The translations under genes were made by a program, and so were the position numbers. Of a DNA stretch of 64,000 nt, positions 17,227 through 26,629 are shown piece after piece. The notes beneath the pieces were generated by a model, which was not told the origin of the DNA, searched no databases, and saw nothing but the letters and a program-made list of their open reading frames with translations. Where the stretch lies: NCBI RefSeq assembly GCF_024433635.1, contig NZ_WNJZ01000005.1, forward strand, positions 1 to 64,000. The letters run 5' to 3'. Position 1 is the stretch's first letter. Each line of letters begins with the position of its first letter. The DNA is from Ruminococcus sp. zg-924. GTDB lineage: Bacteria > Bacillota > Clostridia > Oscillospirales > Acutalibacteraceae.

Positions 17227-18411
17227 TTATTCATATTTCAGCGCATCAATAGGCTTAAGCTTAGCAGCCTTAATTGACGGATAAACTCCAAATACAATTC
17301 CTGAAATAGTTGCGAACAGAATTGTAAAGACAATATATTTCCAGTCTGCTATTAACGTCATTTCCATTATTGAAGTACCAATATAAGAAATAACCAACCC
17401 AAGTATCACACCGATTATCGAACCGATAAACGAAAGCAAAAATGCTTCTGATAAAAATTCGCTTACAATCTTTTTCTTTGACGCACCTATTGATTTTTTT
17501 ATTCCGATTTCTCTTTTTCTTTCAGACACTGAAACGAGCATAACCGTCATTATACTAAGGCCGGCAACAATAAGAGAAATTGCGCCAATTGCAGTTAAAA
17601 TCAAGGTAACAATGCCCAGTATATTTGCAAGAACATCCCTTTGCTTTGCCATATTGCTTGCTGTGTAGCCGTCATCAACGCCCTGTGATGAGTTAAGTGT
17701 CTGAGTAATTCTGCCGGACAGCTCATCAATATCAACTCCGCTGTCAAGCTTTGTAATGATTTGATTATAATTGCTCTGTCCGGTAATTTCAGCCGCCGTT
17801 GTATACGGTATATAAACAAAGCTCGGCACATAGCCGCTTAGAGCGTTTTGTAACATTCCACTGCCTGTCTTTAACACGCCGACCACACTGTAATCTTCAA
17901 CAGCACCGTTTATATTAACTCGTACTGTTTTGCCGACTATGTTGTCTGTACTGAAATTTTGATTAGAAAAAGCCTTGTCAACCATACAAACTCTTGCTGA
18001 GGACGCAATATCATTTTTATCAAAAAATCTTCCATACAACACTTTCAGAGAAACAGTTTCTTGCGCAGTTTCGTTAATACCCCATGTAATCACATCTGTG
18101 CTGTCATCTCCAAGGAGAAAGCTTGACGGGAGTGCCATAACAGGCGTGGCACTGTCAATTGAACTGTTTGTTGAAATAAGCTCAAGCTCTGCATTTGTCA
18201 ACGGAAGCTTTTTGCCTTCTTTAATTGTGATGTTCATTCCGCTTAAGCCTAAGCTGTCAAGCTCGTTATTTACTGCCGTAGTGCCGCAGGCGCTGATACA
18301 ACTTATAATAATAACAGAGGTTACGCCGATTATTATTCCTATCATAGTTAATGCGGCTCTGCTTTTTTTGCGGATGATATTGCGCATAGCGCATGACAAG
18401 GTATCAATCAT
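17227..18411 (-). CDS. MacB/FtsX-like ABC transporter permease
   Basis: This protein of about 394 residues has one N-terminal transmembrane helix, an extracellular MacB periplasmic-core-like domain and three C-terminal helices with the FtsX motif (KREIGIKKSIGASKK near residue 305). Such permeases act in mechanotransmission or in export of peptides and small molecules together with an ATPase and an adaptor. The adaptor gene overlaps it upstream, but no ATPase gene is adjacent, which is unusual. The start at 18411 is preceded by CGGAGG; an ATG two codons earlier overlaps that site. Confidence 0.87.
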   Translation of the reverse strand: MIDTLSCAMRNIIRKKSRAALTMIGIIIGVTSVIIISCISACGTTAVNNELDSLGLSGMNITIKEGKKLPLTNAELELISTNSSIDSATPVMALPSSFLLGDDSTDVITWGINETAQETVSLKVLYGRFFDKNDIASSARVCMVDKAFSNQNFSTDNIVGKTVRVNINGAVEDYSVVGVLKTGSGMLQNALSGYVPSFVYIPYTTAAEITGQSNYNQIITKLDSGVDIDELSGRITQTLNSSQGVDDGYTASNMAKQRDVLANILGIVTLILTAIGAISLIVAGLSIMTVMLVSVSERKREIGIKKSIGASKKKIVSEFLSEAFLLSFIGSIIGVILGLVISYIGTSIMEMTLIADWKYIVFTILFATISGIVFGVYPSIKAAKLKPIDALKYE

Positions 18412-19435
18412 TTTCATCCTCCGTTGCCTTTGCAAAGGATTGTTCTTTAATGTCTTCCGGTGATGAAATAATCAGTTCGTTTTCGTCAATTCCGGAAAGA
18501 ACCTCTACCCCATTTTTATATTCTTCTCCGGTTTTTACACTGCGCTTTTCACATATTCCTGCCTGGGAATAGCAAAGAACATATTCCTCTCCACTGTCAT
18601 CGTATTTAATAGATTCATACGGCAATATTACGGCGTTGTCCTTACTTCCGACAGTTATAGTGCATTTTACCGAGTAGCCTGACTTTACAACGTCTGTCAA
18701 ACCGCTGTCTATTTTTACAATTACATCTATTGTTGTTTCTTTACCTGTGCTTGTAGTAGTTTGCTTTGCAGAATTACCTATTTTGAAAACAGTGCCGTTC
18801 ATAATATTGTTTTTGACCGCATTGCAGGTTAACTTTGCTTTTTGTCCAACCTTTATTTCACTTATTTTATTTTCGCTTACACTGAGCCGTGCCTGCATTG
18901 AATTACTTTCTGCAAATGTTATTAATTCGTCACCCGGAGAGATAAGATTTCCTTTCTTAATATTAACTTCGCCTACTGCTCCGTCATAATCGCTGCAAAC
19001 AAGAATTGGCTCAGCGCCGTTATCAACTTTAGTTGATACAGCGATACCATCCTTTTCGTAACTGTCAAGCGAGCTTATATCTCCGCTTAAAACTGATTTT
19101 ATTATTTCATCTTCAGTCATTTTTGCGGCTTCATCAACCTGAGAGCCTAATGTCGACGTATTTTGAGGAATATAAGAATATAGCTTATCTCCTTTTTTAA
19201 TTATATCTCCTTCTGTTACAAAAACTTCTTCAACAACAGCAAGCTGATTAGCGCACAAAATTTGGTTGTCGCTGTATTCCATTCTTCCTGTGCATATAAC
19301 CGTTGTATCTACTTTTTGAGGGTCAACAGATATAACCTTAACATTTGGAACCTTTGAAATGATTATTCCGCTTGTAATAAAGCATAACGATATAATAACT
19401 GCTGTTAAAGCAATAATTGTAGATTTTTTAACCAC
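18404..19435 (-). CDS. HlyD/RND-type membrane fusion adaptor protein
   Basis: A protein of about 343 residues with one N-terminal membrane anchor followed by a biotinyl-lipoyl-like and beta-barrel adaptor domain (VVEEVFVTEGDIIKKGDKL near residue 70; GAVGEVNIKKGNLISPGDE near 160). Proteins of this family link permeases to the cell surface. It overlaps the FtsX permease gene by eight bases. The start is a GTG with GGGAG upstream; two further GTG codons directly before it cannot be excluded. Confidence 0.82.
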   Translation of the reverse strand: MVKKSTIIALTAVIISLCFITSGIIISKVPNVKVISVDPQKVDTTVICTGRMEYSDNQILCANQLAVVEEVFVTEGDIIKKGDKLYSYIPQNTSTLGSQVDEAAKMTEDEIIKSVLSGDISSLDSYEKDGIAVSTKVDNGAEPILVCSDYDGAVGEVNIKKGNLISPGDELITFAESNSMQARLSVSENKISEIKVGQKAKLTCNAVKNNIMNGTVFKIGNSAKQTTTSTGKETTIDVIVKIDSGLTDVVKSGYSVKCTITVGSKDNAVILPYESIKYDDSGEEYVLCYSQAGICEKRSVKTGEEYKNGVEVLSGIDENELIISSPEDIKEQSFAKATEDEND

Positions 19436-19522
19436 TAACACCACTCCCTTGCTATTCTATTATTTATCGAATAGCGTGTTTTATTAATGTTAGTGTATTA
19501 ATTTTATCATTTAGGATTTGCC

Positions 19523-19840
19523 TTATACTGCCATACAGATTAAATTTATACACAGCGCAGCAGCGCAGGCAAACACCGCTACAGTTAACAAGCTTTTTTC
19601 CTTAAAAGCAAGTATGCAGGCAACAGCAAAACCTGCTGCCGAAGCAACATAATTTCCTGTTGAAAACAAAATAGCAGGAAAAGTCATAGCTCCGAGCACT
19701 GCGTAAGGCACATAGTACAAAAAGCTTTTTATAAAAGTGTTTGTGATTTTACCTCTGAAAATAACAAACGGAATTACTCTTATAAGATATGTAACTCCTG
19801 CCATAATAAAAAGATAGATGAAAAAGTCTTTTACTAACAT
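19523..19840 (-). CDS. azlD: AzlD-family small subunit of a branched-chain amino acid exporter
   Basis: A 105-residue membrane protein with about four helices and the AzlD pattern VTYLIRVIPFVIF near its start and YYVPYAVLGAMTFP in the middle. AzlD pairs with AzlC to export branched-chain amino acids and analogues. The ATG at 19840 has AGGAGGAAAC upstream and overlaps the end of azlC by seven bases; upstream in-frame codons lie inside azlC. Confidence 0.87.
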   Translation of the reverse strand: MLVKDFFIYLFIMAGVTYLIRVIPFVIFRGKITNTFIKSFLYYVPYAVLGAMTFPAILFSTGNYVASAAGFAVACILAFKEKSLLTVAVFACAAALCINLICMAV

Positions 19841-20538
19841 TGCGTTTCCTCCTTTATCGGGAAGAAAATTGCTCCTACCAGAGCTGCAACTACTGTACAG
19901 ATTATAATTACAAAGCCGCTTGAAACGCTGCTCAACACAGGTACCCATTTAAATGCGCAGCTCAACAGTACGGAGATAACTATAACCTTTAATATTGCCG
20001 AATTTTTCTTTGCCGGTGGTATTATTATTGCCAAGAACATACCATAAATTGCAATGCACAGCGAATCTCTTACAACTCCGGGCAAAATTTGTCCTGCTAC
20101 TGCTCCGAGGAATGTACCTGATGTCCACCCTAAGACAGGCAATGCAATAATACCGTAAAGGTAGTTACGGCTGACTTCATTTTCGTTGCCCATTGATACT
20201 GCAAATATTTCGTCGGTAATGCCAAAGCCTGTCAGCCAGCGGTGAATACCTTTAACGCTTTTATCCGTTTTTTGTGATAATGAAAGCGACATAAGAGCGT
20301 AACGTAGATTTATAATCAGCTGAGCGCAAGCCATTTCTACCCAAAATCCACCGCCTCTTACCATTATATCAAGTCCTGCGAACTGACCTGCAGATGTGAG
20401 GTTTGTCAGCGAAACCAACACAGTCTCCCACCAATTAAGACCGGAGGCGATTGATTGAAGACCGAATGTGAAGGAAACCGATATATATCCCAAACCTATA
20501 GGAATTCCGTCCCTCAGTCCTTTTTTTAAGTCCGTCAT
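19834..20538 (-). CDS. azlC: AzlC-family branched-chain amino acid exporter, large subunit
   Basis: A 234-residue membrane protein with seven or so hydrophobic segments and AzlC signatures: DGIPIGLGYISVSFTFG near the start and LTNLTSAGQFAGL near residue 55. It is the partner of the AzlD protein encoded just downstream. The start at 20538 follows GAGGGG. Family members export leucine analogues or related amino acids; the actual substrate here is unknown. It follows the NSS transporter gene by 24 bases, so all three are probably one transcript. Confidence 0.87.
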   Translation of the reverse strand: MTDLKKGLRDGIPIGLGYISVSFTFGLQSIASGLNWWETVLVSLTNLTSAGQFAGLDIMVRGGGFWVEMACAQLIINLRYALMSLSLSQKTDKSVKGIHRWLTGFGITDEIFAVSMGNENEVSRNYLYGIIALPVLGWTSGTFLGAVAGQILPGVVRDSLCIAIYGMFLAIIIPPAKKNSAILKVIVISVLLSCAFKWVPVLSSVSSGFVIIICTVVAALVGAIFFPIKEETQC

Positions 20539-20562
20539 ATTTTTACCCCTCATAAACCGTCT

Positions 20563-21930
20563 TTACTTAAAGAAATTGTATATTCCAACTGCAAAAATAA
20601 TAAAGACTATAACAGGCAAAATATATGTCATATATCCTCGCATAAAGCTTTTAACCTTAATACCCTTACCGGTATTGGCTTCTTTAACAAAGCTTTGCCA
20701 TCCCCAACCTTTTTTACTTACGCAAAAGAGAATAAATACTAACGAGCCTAACGGAAGGATAATATTGCTTACAAGGAAATCCTCAAGGTCCATTATTGTC
20801 GAATCTGCTCCGAATGGGTGAATGTTACTGAGTAAATTAAAGCCGAGAGTACACGGAAGAGAGAGTACAGACATTAACACAGCGTTTATCGCACAAGCCT
20901 TTTTTCTGCTCCAATTAAATAAATCCATTGAGGATGAGATTATACCTTCAAACACTGTAAAGATGGTTGAAAGTGCAGCAAAAGACATAAATACAAAGAA
21001 AAGAGTGCCCCATATTCTTCCCATAGGCATATTGTTAAATATATTTGGAAGTGTAATAAAAATAAGGCTAGGACCACTGCCGGCTTCTACGTTGTAAGCA
21101 AAGCATGCCGGGAAAATTATAAGACCTGAAACGAACGCTACAAATGTATCAAGCAGAGCAACATTGACAGCCTCGCCCATAAGACTTCTCTCTTTGCCTA
21201 TATAGCTTCCAAATATAGCCATTGCGCCCATTCCAAGGCTGAGTGTAAAGAACGCCTGATTCATAGCCGCAACTATAACATTGCCGATGCCTGCTTCAAC
21301 CATTCTGTTGAAATCGGGCAGAAGATAAAATGCCAAGCCTTTTTCTCCTCCGTCCATAAATATACTGTTTACGGCAAGAATAACCATAATCGCAAGCAGA
21401 GCTATCATAAGGACTTTTGTTATTCTCTCTAACCCGTTTTTGAGTCCGAATGAGCATACTAAAAAGCCGATAATAACAACAATCAGCATATACAATACCA
21501 TTGAATTTTGGTCAAGCAGCATATTGTCAAAGTGCTGTGCAACTCCGTTTGTATCAAGTCCCTCAAATTTTCCGGTTGCCATTGAAACAAAATACTGAAG
21601 CATCCAACCAGTGACACTTGTGTAAAACATCATAAGAAGGTAGTTGCCTATGACTGCAACAGAACCGTGAATGTGCCATTTTGTGCCCTTTGGTTCAAGC
21701 TGCTGATAAAGTTTTGCAGCGCTTTTCTGGCTTGCACGCCCTAAAGAGAATTCCATTGTCATAACCGGAACACCCATAATAATCAAAAAGAATAAATAGA
21801 TTAAGACAAATGCACCACCGCCGTACTGACCAACAACGTATGGGAATTTCCACACGTTTCCTATTCCAATTGCACAGCCCGCACTGAGCAGAATAAAGCC
21901 AAGACGGCTGCCTAATCGTTCTCTTTGCAT
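20563..21930 (-). CDS. Sodium-dependent neurotransmitter-symporter family transporter
   Basis: A 455-residue integral membrane protein of the SNF/NSS (LeuT-like) family. The N-terminal signature GSRLGFILLSAGCAIGIGNVW and the next FPYVVGQYGGGAFVLIY hold the sodium and substrate site of helix 1 and helix 2. Eleven to twelve helices are visible, as in bacterial members. These proteins take up amino acids with sodium. AGGGG lies before the chosen ATG, and azlCD follow downstream, suggesting a balance of amino acid uptake and export. Confidence 0.88.
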   Translation of the reverse strand: MQRERLGSRLGFILLSAGCAIGIGNVWKFPYVVGQYGGGAFVLIYLFFLIIMGVPVMTMEFSLGRASQKSAAKLYQQLEPKGTKWHIHGSVAVIGNYLLMMFYTSVTGWMLQYFVSMATGKFEGLDTNGVAQHFDNMLLDQNSMVLYMLIVVIIGFLVCSFGLKNGLERITKVLMIALLAIMVILAVNSIFMDGGEKGLAFYLLPDFNRMVEAGIGNVIVAAMNQAFFTLSLGMGAMAIFGSYIGKERSLMGEAVNVALLDTFVAFVSGLIIFPACFAYNVEAGSGPSLIFITLPNIFNNMPMGRIWGTLFFVFMSFAALSTIFTVFEGIISSSMDLFNWSRKKACAINAVLMSVLSLPCTLGFNLLSNIHPFGADSTIMDLEDFLVSNIILPLGSLVFILFCVSKKGWGWQSFVKEANTGKGIKVKSFMRGYMTYILPVIVFIIFAVGIYNFFK

Positions 21931-22045
21931 ATTTTCGTAACCCCTCACAAATATTGATTTTAGCTATGAATTGATAATTTGTTATTATATCATAAAGCTG
22001 TAATTTCCTAAATGAACAAATAAAACCTTATGAATACATACAAAA

Positions 22046-22074
22046 AGGTATTCCGCAGTGTGTGTAGAATACCT
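22046..22074 (-). terminator. Terminator of radA
   Basis: On the minus strand AGGTATTC and GAATACCT form an eight-pair stem with a loop of about 13 bases, followed by TTTTTG. It lies 30 bases past the radA stop. Confidence 0.8.
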
Positions 22075-22103
22075 AATTATATATGGATATGAAAAATATA
22101 ATA

Positions 22104-23477
22104 CTAATCAGATACAAAAGAAAAAGCTTCTCTTATATTTTTTACACCTATAATTTCAATATCAGTGTAATTTGATTTGTTTATACTTTTAAGGCTGTAA
22201 TATGGTACAATACAGCGTTCAAAACCAAGGCGTTGTGCCTCGCTTATTCTCAATCCGCAGTGCGAAACAGCTCTGATTTCGCCTGCAAGACCTAATTCAC
22301 CAAAAGCGAGCGTTCTTTCATCAATTGGTTTGTCCTTAAGACTGCTGACAAGAGCCATTGCAACAGCAAGGTCAACAGCAGGCTCGTCAAGTCTTAAGCC
22401 ACCGACAATGTTCAGATAAGCATCTGTGTTAGAAAAGAAGAAACCTGCCCTTTTTTCAAGAACAGCAAGCAGAAGCGACATCCTGTTAAAGTCAAAGCCT
22501 GTTGCCATTCTTCGAGGATTGCCGTAGTTGCTTGAGCAAACCAATCCCTGTACTTCAGCAAGAATAGGCCTTGTTCCCTCAATAGCGCAGGCAACGCAGG
22601 TACCGCTAACATTTTTCGGTCTGCCTGATAGAAGCATTAGCGACGGGTTTTCAACATCAAATAACCCCTTGTCGCTCATTTCAAGAACACCTATTTCATT
22701 TGTTGAACCGTATCTGTTTTTAATAGCACGCAAAATGCGGTACGTCATTTGCTTGTCGCCCTCAAAATACAACACAGTGTCGACAATATGCTCAAGCACC
22801 TTTGGACCTGCTATTGCACCATCTTTGTTAACATGACCGACTACTATAATCGGCACATCAAGGCTTTTAGCGCAACGCATAAACATATTTGTACATTCTC
22901 TAACCTGAGTTACACTGCCGGGTGACGAGCTTAAGTCAGATAAGCTCATGGTTTGGATTGAATCTATTACAACTAATTCCGGCGATTCTTCCTTAATTAA
23001 TTCGCATATTGTCTGGCAATCTGTTTGAGTGTAGAGAAAAATGTTATTCCCGTCAACCCCAAGCCGAGATGCTCTAAGCTTAATCTGTCTTTTAGATTCT
23101 TCGCCGGAAACATACAGTACTTTTTTTCCGTTTTGTCCCATATAATTGCATACCTGCATTAATATTGTCGATTTACCTATTCCCGGATCTCCGCCGATAA
23201 GTACAAGTGAGCCTTTAACAAGTCCGCCGCCAAGCACACGATTTAATTCCTTAGAGCCGGTTGAGTATCTTTTTTCATCGTCGGTGTCAATATCAGTAAT
23301 TTCCTGTGGTGGAGAATATATAGCTGTTTTAGATTTTATGGTTGATGGGTTTTTAGCGGCTTCTTTTATTTCCTCATTCATAGTATTCCATTCGCCGCAT
23401 CCTGGGCATTTTCCTAACCACTTGGCAGATTCATAGCCACAATTTGAGCATATGTAAACGCTTTTGATTTTAGCCAT
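22104..23477 (-). CDS. radA: DNA repair protein RadA
   Basis: A 457-residue RadA (Sms) protein. It has the N-terminal zinc finger CSNCGYESAKWLGKCPGCGE at residues 10-29, a RecA-like ATPase with Walker A GGDPGIGKST near 94 and the RadA-specific KNRYG motif near 253, and a C-terminal Lon-like domain. RadA is a helicase that drives branch migration during recombinational repair. AGGTGAAAG precedes the start. It forms a single-gene unit with a terminator downstream. Confidence 0.95.
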   Translation of the reverse strand: MAKIKSVYICSNCGYESAKWLGKCPGCGEWNTMNEEIKEAAKNPSTIKSKTAIYSPPQEITDIDTDDEKRYSTGSKELNRVLGGGLVKGSLVLIGGDPGIGKSTILMQVCNYMGQNGKKVLYVSGEESKRQIKLRASRLGVDGNNIFLYTQTDCQTICELIKEESPELVVIDSIQTMSLSDLSSSPGSVTQVRECTNMFMRCAKSLDVPIIVVGHVNKDGAIAGPKVLEHIVDTVLYFEGDKQMTYRILRAIKNRYGSTNEIGVLEMSDKGLFDVENPSLMLLSGRPKNVSGTCVACAIEGTRPILAEVQGLVCSSNYGNPRRMATGFDFNRMSLLLAVLEKRAGFFFSNTDAYLNIVGGLRLDEPAVDLAVAMALVSSLKDKPIDERTLAFGELGLAGEIRAVSHCGLRISEAQRLGFERCIVPYYSLKSINKSNYTDIEIIGVKNIREAFSFVSD

Positions 23478-23660
23478 TTGCTTTCACCTCAATTATCAGT
23501 GGATTATCGGGTTTTTCTGTTTCGATTTTAAGCGTATAAAGCTAAATAAAAGGAGAAAACAAAACGTTCACTCCTTAAATACCACATTATTTTTAAGTAT
23601 ATCACTAAAAAGTCGCGATTGCAAGCAAAACAACGCCGATAAATTCTTATAGAATACTAT

Positions 23661-23687
23661 AAAAAACAGCGGCTTTTGCCGCTGTTT
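23661..23687 (-). terminator. Terminator of the XRE gene
   Basis: AAACAGCGGC and GCCGCTGTTT pair around TTTT; on the minus strand the stem is followed by TTTTTTAT. It lies directly after the stop of the 82-residue HTH gene. Confidence 0.85.
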
Positions 23688-23701
23688 AAACTGTACTGCA
23701 A

Positions 23702-23950
23702 TTAATCTGTCCTGCCCAAGAGATAATCAACAGAAACCTCAAGTATGTCCGCAAGAGCAACAAGCTCAACGTCTGTTACAAACCTTATCTGCCCCTCAAG
23801 TTTAGAAAGACCCGAGGCGTTCATATCAACACCGTTCACTTGAAGCTGAGCTAAAAGCTCCTTTTGCTTCATGCCCTTCTTTTTTCTTGCTGACTCTACC
23901 CTTGCACCTATTAGATTTCTTGTGCCAAGCTCTTGCTTACGCAATCTCAT
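23702..23950 (-). CDS. XRE-family transcriptional regulator
   Basis: An 82-residue Cro/C1-type HTH protein: a basic N-terminus, then ARKKKGMKQKELLAQLQ and a recognition helix in MNASGLSKLEGQI, ending with an acidic DYLLGRTD tail that is common in Clostridia regulators. The ATG at 23950 follows GGAGTGATAATGTA. It is a monocistronic gene between its promoter at 24023-24050 and a terminator. Targets are unknown. Confidence 0.8.
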   Translation of the reverse strand: MRLRKQELGTRNLIGARVESARKKKGMKQKELLAQLQVNGVDMNASGLSKLEGQIRFVTDVELVALADILEVSVDYLLGRTD

Positions 23951-24022
23951 TACATTATCACTCCGCCAAATTCTATAAGCACAAAATACGTGAAAATACT
24001 TCAATTGCAATTGTTAGAAATT

Positions 24023-24050
24023 ATTATCGCATATTTTGGCATCCTGTAAA
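24023..24050 (-). promoter_or_regulatory. Promoter of the XRE gene
   Basis: On the minus strand TTTACA at 24050-24045 and GATAAT at 24028-24023 are 16 bases apart. A palindrome CAATTGCAATTG at 24002-24013 lies just downstream and is a possible autoregulatory operator. Confidence 0.5.
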
Positions 24051-24320
24051 GATTATAATATTATAAAAGAAAAAAAACAAGTTCTTTTTTGCAAAAAATA
24101 GCAACAAAATTTAAAAATCTCAACATTTGTGCCGATTTTTGTCTTAGGCAACAAAATACAGTACTTACAAAAAAGTGAAGCAGTAAATATACAAAACGTA
24201 AAGCCTGTAAAATCTGTTTCGGATTTATAAGAATAAAATGTTTGTTTATTTTCACAAAGGAATTATTCAGCAGCCATAAATTTAATAAAAAAATTTGTGA
24301 AGTTTTACCGTTATTAATTT
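24051..24320. other. Gene-free AT-rich spacer
   Basis: No convincing gene is seen. A frame on the minus strand from 24324 lacks a ribosome binding site and has the skewed composition of translated AT-rich spacer. The region follows the end of the B12-uptake operon; I see no clear terminator for that operon. Confidence 0.4.
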
Positions 24321-25004
24321 TCATATTCCGTATTTAGTTTTAATTCGTTGAAGTTTCTTTCCGATAGGTTTCGTCATTAAAAGAAGAAAAACAACGTTTG
24401 ACACAGCATAAACAGCCATTATTGGCAGTGATGTTGCGAAAAATGCAAAATAACGCTCAACATTAAAGCCTCCGTCTGCCCACAGAGTTGTCCATATATC
24501 CATTACCATAGAATAGAAAACGCCTGAGAAGATACCCCACAGCGAAATAGTTAACTTATTCTTTATAATATATCTTGCAAGCACGCCTGAAAGTAAGCCG
24601 ACTAATCCCCACACCATCATCTGAAACGGGGTCCACGGACCTTGTCCAAAATAAAAATTAGACAGCAGTGCGGAAAATGCGCCGGTAATAAATCCACATT
24701 CACCACCGAAGTACAGTGCAGTAATAATGACAATTGATGTAACCGGTTTAAAAAACGGAATAGGTGAGAAAACAAATCTGCCTGCCACTGACAGTGCAAT
24801 CATTACAGCTATAACTGCAACAAGCTTTCCGTTAGCAGCATTTTTCTCGAAACTCAAAACAAACGCAAGTGTTGATAATACAGCTATAATTAATGATGCA
24901 ATATCATACCTGTTGTTACTGAAAAGTGTGTATGAAAGTATAACAGTTATCGGAACAGCTATTAAAAGCAGTATAGACGCAATTGTTTTTTTCAAAACGC
25001 TCAT
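24321..25004 (-). CDS. ECF transporter S component, predicted cobalamin/corrinoid-specific
   Basis: A 227-residue membrane protein with about six helices. The core matches ECF substrate-binding subunits: GRFVFSPIPFFKPVTSIVII, then GFITGAFSALLSNFYFGQG and PFQMMVWGLVGLLSG. S components bind the vitamin and topple in the membrane when driven by the T and A subunits. The specificity call rests on context: it is the last gene of an operon under a cobalamin riboswitch with three putative corrinoid-binding exported proteins. The start at 25004 has CGGAGGAG upstream and lies three bases from the stop of the ATPase gene. Confidence 0.8.
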   Translation of the reverse strand: MSVLKKTIASILLLIAVPITVILSYTLFSNNRYDIASLIIAVLSTLAFVLSFEKNAANGKLVAVIAVMIALSVAGRFVFSPIPFFKPVTSIVIITALYFGGECGFITGAFSALLSNFYFGQGPWTPFQMMVWGLVGLLSGVLARYIIKNKLTISLWGIFSGVFYSMVMDIWTTLWADGGFNVERYFAFFATSLPIMAVYAVSNVVFLLLMTKPIGKKLQRIKTKYGI

Positions 25005-25006
25005 AT

Positions 25007-26629
25007 TCACTCCTCCGAAGCTTTCCACATTTTCGCAACATCTTCACAGGTTACGGCATTATCAATTATACCCCTTGATATTCTGTTTGCGTCAGTTGTG
25101 TAGAAGCAATTACCGCAGAAAAAGCTTTGCGGTGCTGAACAAGAGATGATTTCACCGTTAAAGAGCAAAGCGCAACGGTCTGCCGTTTGTGCAGAAAATT
25201 CAATATCATGAGTAACAGTTATCACCGTTACTCCTTGTTTGCACATAGCCTTGATTAACCCCGTTAGCTCCTTCTTGCCATTGGGGTCTATACCCTTTGT
25301 GGGTTCATCAAGAAGCAGAACATCCGGATTTTTGAGCATAAGCTTTGTCAATGCGGCACGCTGAGTTTCTCCGCCGCTTAAATCGTAAGGATGACGGTCA
25401 AACAGATTTGAAATATTAAACACTTGAGAAAGCTGTGCTATTTTTTCTGCTCCGTCTTTATCAGAATATCCAATTTCTTTGCAACATTCAGTTAAATCTT
25501 CAAGCAGATTATCCTTTAAGAATACAAGCTCTGCTCTTTGTGGCAGCATGGAAATTCTATGCTTGTTATCAGATTTCATCTTTCCGATATACGGCTTAAT
25601 TCCTCCACTAAGCATACGCAAAAGTGTACTTTTACCAGCTCCATTTGCACCTAAGATGCATAGACTCTCTCCTTTGTATACGTCAAGGTCAAGCTGGCGA
25701 AGAACATCGGGTGTATTTTTCTGATAGCGAAAGTGAATATTATGAAGCTTTATTATTCGCTGTCTATTATTCATTTTTGCTTTTTCAATATTTTGTTTTA
25801 TATATTTCCCCTCAAAAGCCTTTCTAAGGTACGCTCTGCCCTGTCTGACATCTATCGGGCATTCTCCATCGCCGTTTGTCATTGCATATATTCTTGAAGA
25901 GGCAGGAAGTGAGTTGAACAATGGTGAAGCCTTGTCTTTGATAATTTGTTCGGCTATGCTTTTAGGTGTATCACAATATTTTATTCTGCCGTTTTCCATA
26001 ACAGCGACCCTGTCAGCAAGCACAAAAGCATCTTCAAGGCGGTGTTCAGTCATAATTACGGTTGTGCCTGTTTCCCTGTTTAACCTTGTAACAGCGTTTA
26101 AAAATTCTCGTGCCGCTATTGGGTCAAGCTGTGATACAGGCTCGTCAAGGAGAAGCAACCGAGGCTGCATCGCCATGACAGACGCTAAGTTTAAAATTTG
26201 GGTCTGACCGCCGGAAAGCTCACTTGTGTTTTTGTCAAACCAAGATGAAATGCCGAGAAAGCTTGCCATCTCACCTGTTCTGAGTCTTATTGTGTTTTTA
26301 TCAATTCCTAAGTTCTCAAGACCAAACGCTAATTCGTGCCATACCTTGTCAGTAACAATTTGATTATGAGGATTCTGCATTACTAATCCAACGTCACAGG
26401 AATTTTCATTATCACGAGGATTGCCGAACAGAGTTATTTTACCGTTAAGCTCACCAACAGGTGAAAGCTCTTTTTTTATTAACTTTAAAAGTGTTGTTTT
26501 GCCGCTGCCACTGCTGCCGCACAGCAGAAGGATCTCACCTTCTTCAACTGTCAGGTTTATATTATTAATGGCATAATCCTGCCCTGTGGAGTATTTAAAG
26601 CTTAAATTTTCGAGATTGAGTATTTCCAT
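25007..26629 (-). CDS. ECF transporter fused ATPase (A and A' in one chain)
   Basis: A 540-residue protein with two ABC ATPase domains. Domain 1 has Walker A CGSSGSGKTT near residue 36, signature LSGGQTQ near 139 and Walker B LLLLDEP. Domain 2 has GANGAGKST near 332, LSGGETQ near 430 and LLLDEPTKG. ECF modules normally use two separate ATPases; single-chain fusions occur in Firmicutes with dedicated modules. It energises vitamin uptake with the T and S proteins encoded on either side. It overlaps the T-component gene by 28 bases and is preceded by GGGGTGAG. Confidence 0.9.
   Translation of the reverse strand: MEILNLENLSFKYSTGQDYAINNINLTVEEGEILLLCGSSGSGKTTLLKLIKKELSPVGELNGKITLFGNPRDNENSCDVGLVMQNPHNQIVTDKVWHELAFGLENLGIDKNTIRLRTGEMASFLGISSWFDKNTSELSGGQTQILNLASVMAMQPRLLLLDEPVSQLDPIAAREFLNAVTRLNRETGTTVIMTEHRLEDAFVLADRVAVMENGRIKYCDTPKSIAEQIIKDKASPLFNSLPASSRIYAMTNGDGECPIDVRQGRAYLRKAFEGKYIKQNIEKAKMNNRQRIIKLHNIHFRYQKNTPDVLRQLDLDVYKGESLCILGANGAGKSTLLRMLSGGIKPYIGKMKSDNKHRISMLPQRAELVFLKDNLLEDLTECCKEIGYSDKDGAEKIAQLSQVFNISNLFDRHPYDLSGGETQRAALTKLMLKNPDVLLLDEPTKGIDPNGKKELTGLIKAMCKQGVTVITVTHDIEFSAQTADRCALLFNGEIISCSAPQSFFCGNCFYTTDANRISRGIIDNAVTCEDVAKMWKASEE

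Noticed and set aside
24061-24324. Minus-strand frame of 87 codons after the ECF S gene
   Set aside because: No ribosome binding site, odd composition (many Phe, Leu and Lys from AT-rich DNA) and a start that overlaps the end of the real gene.
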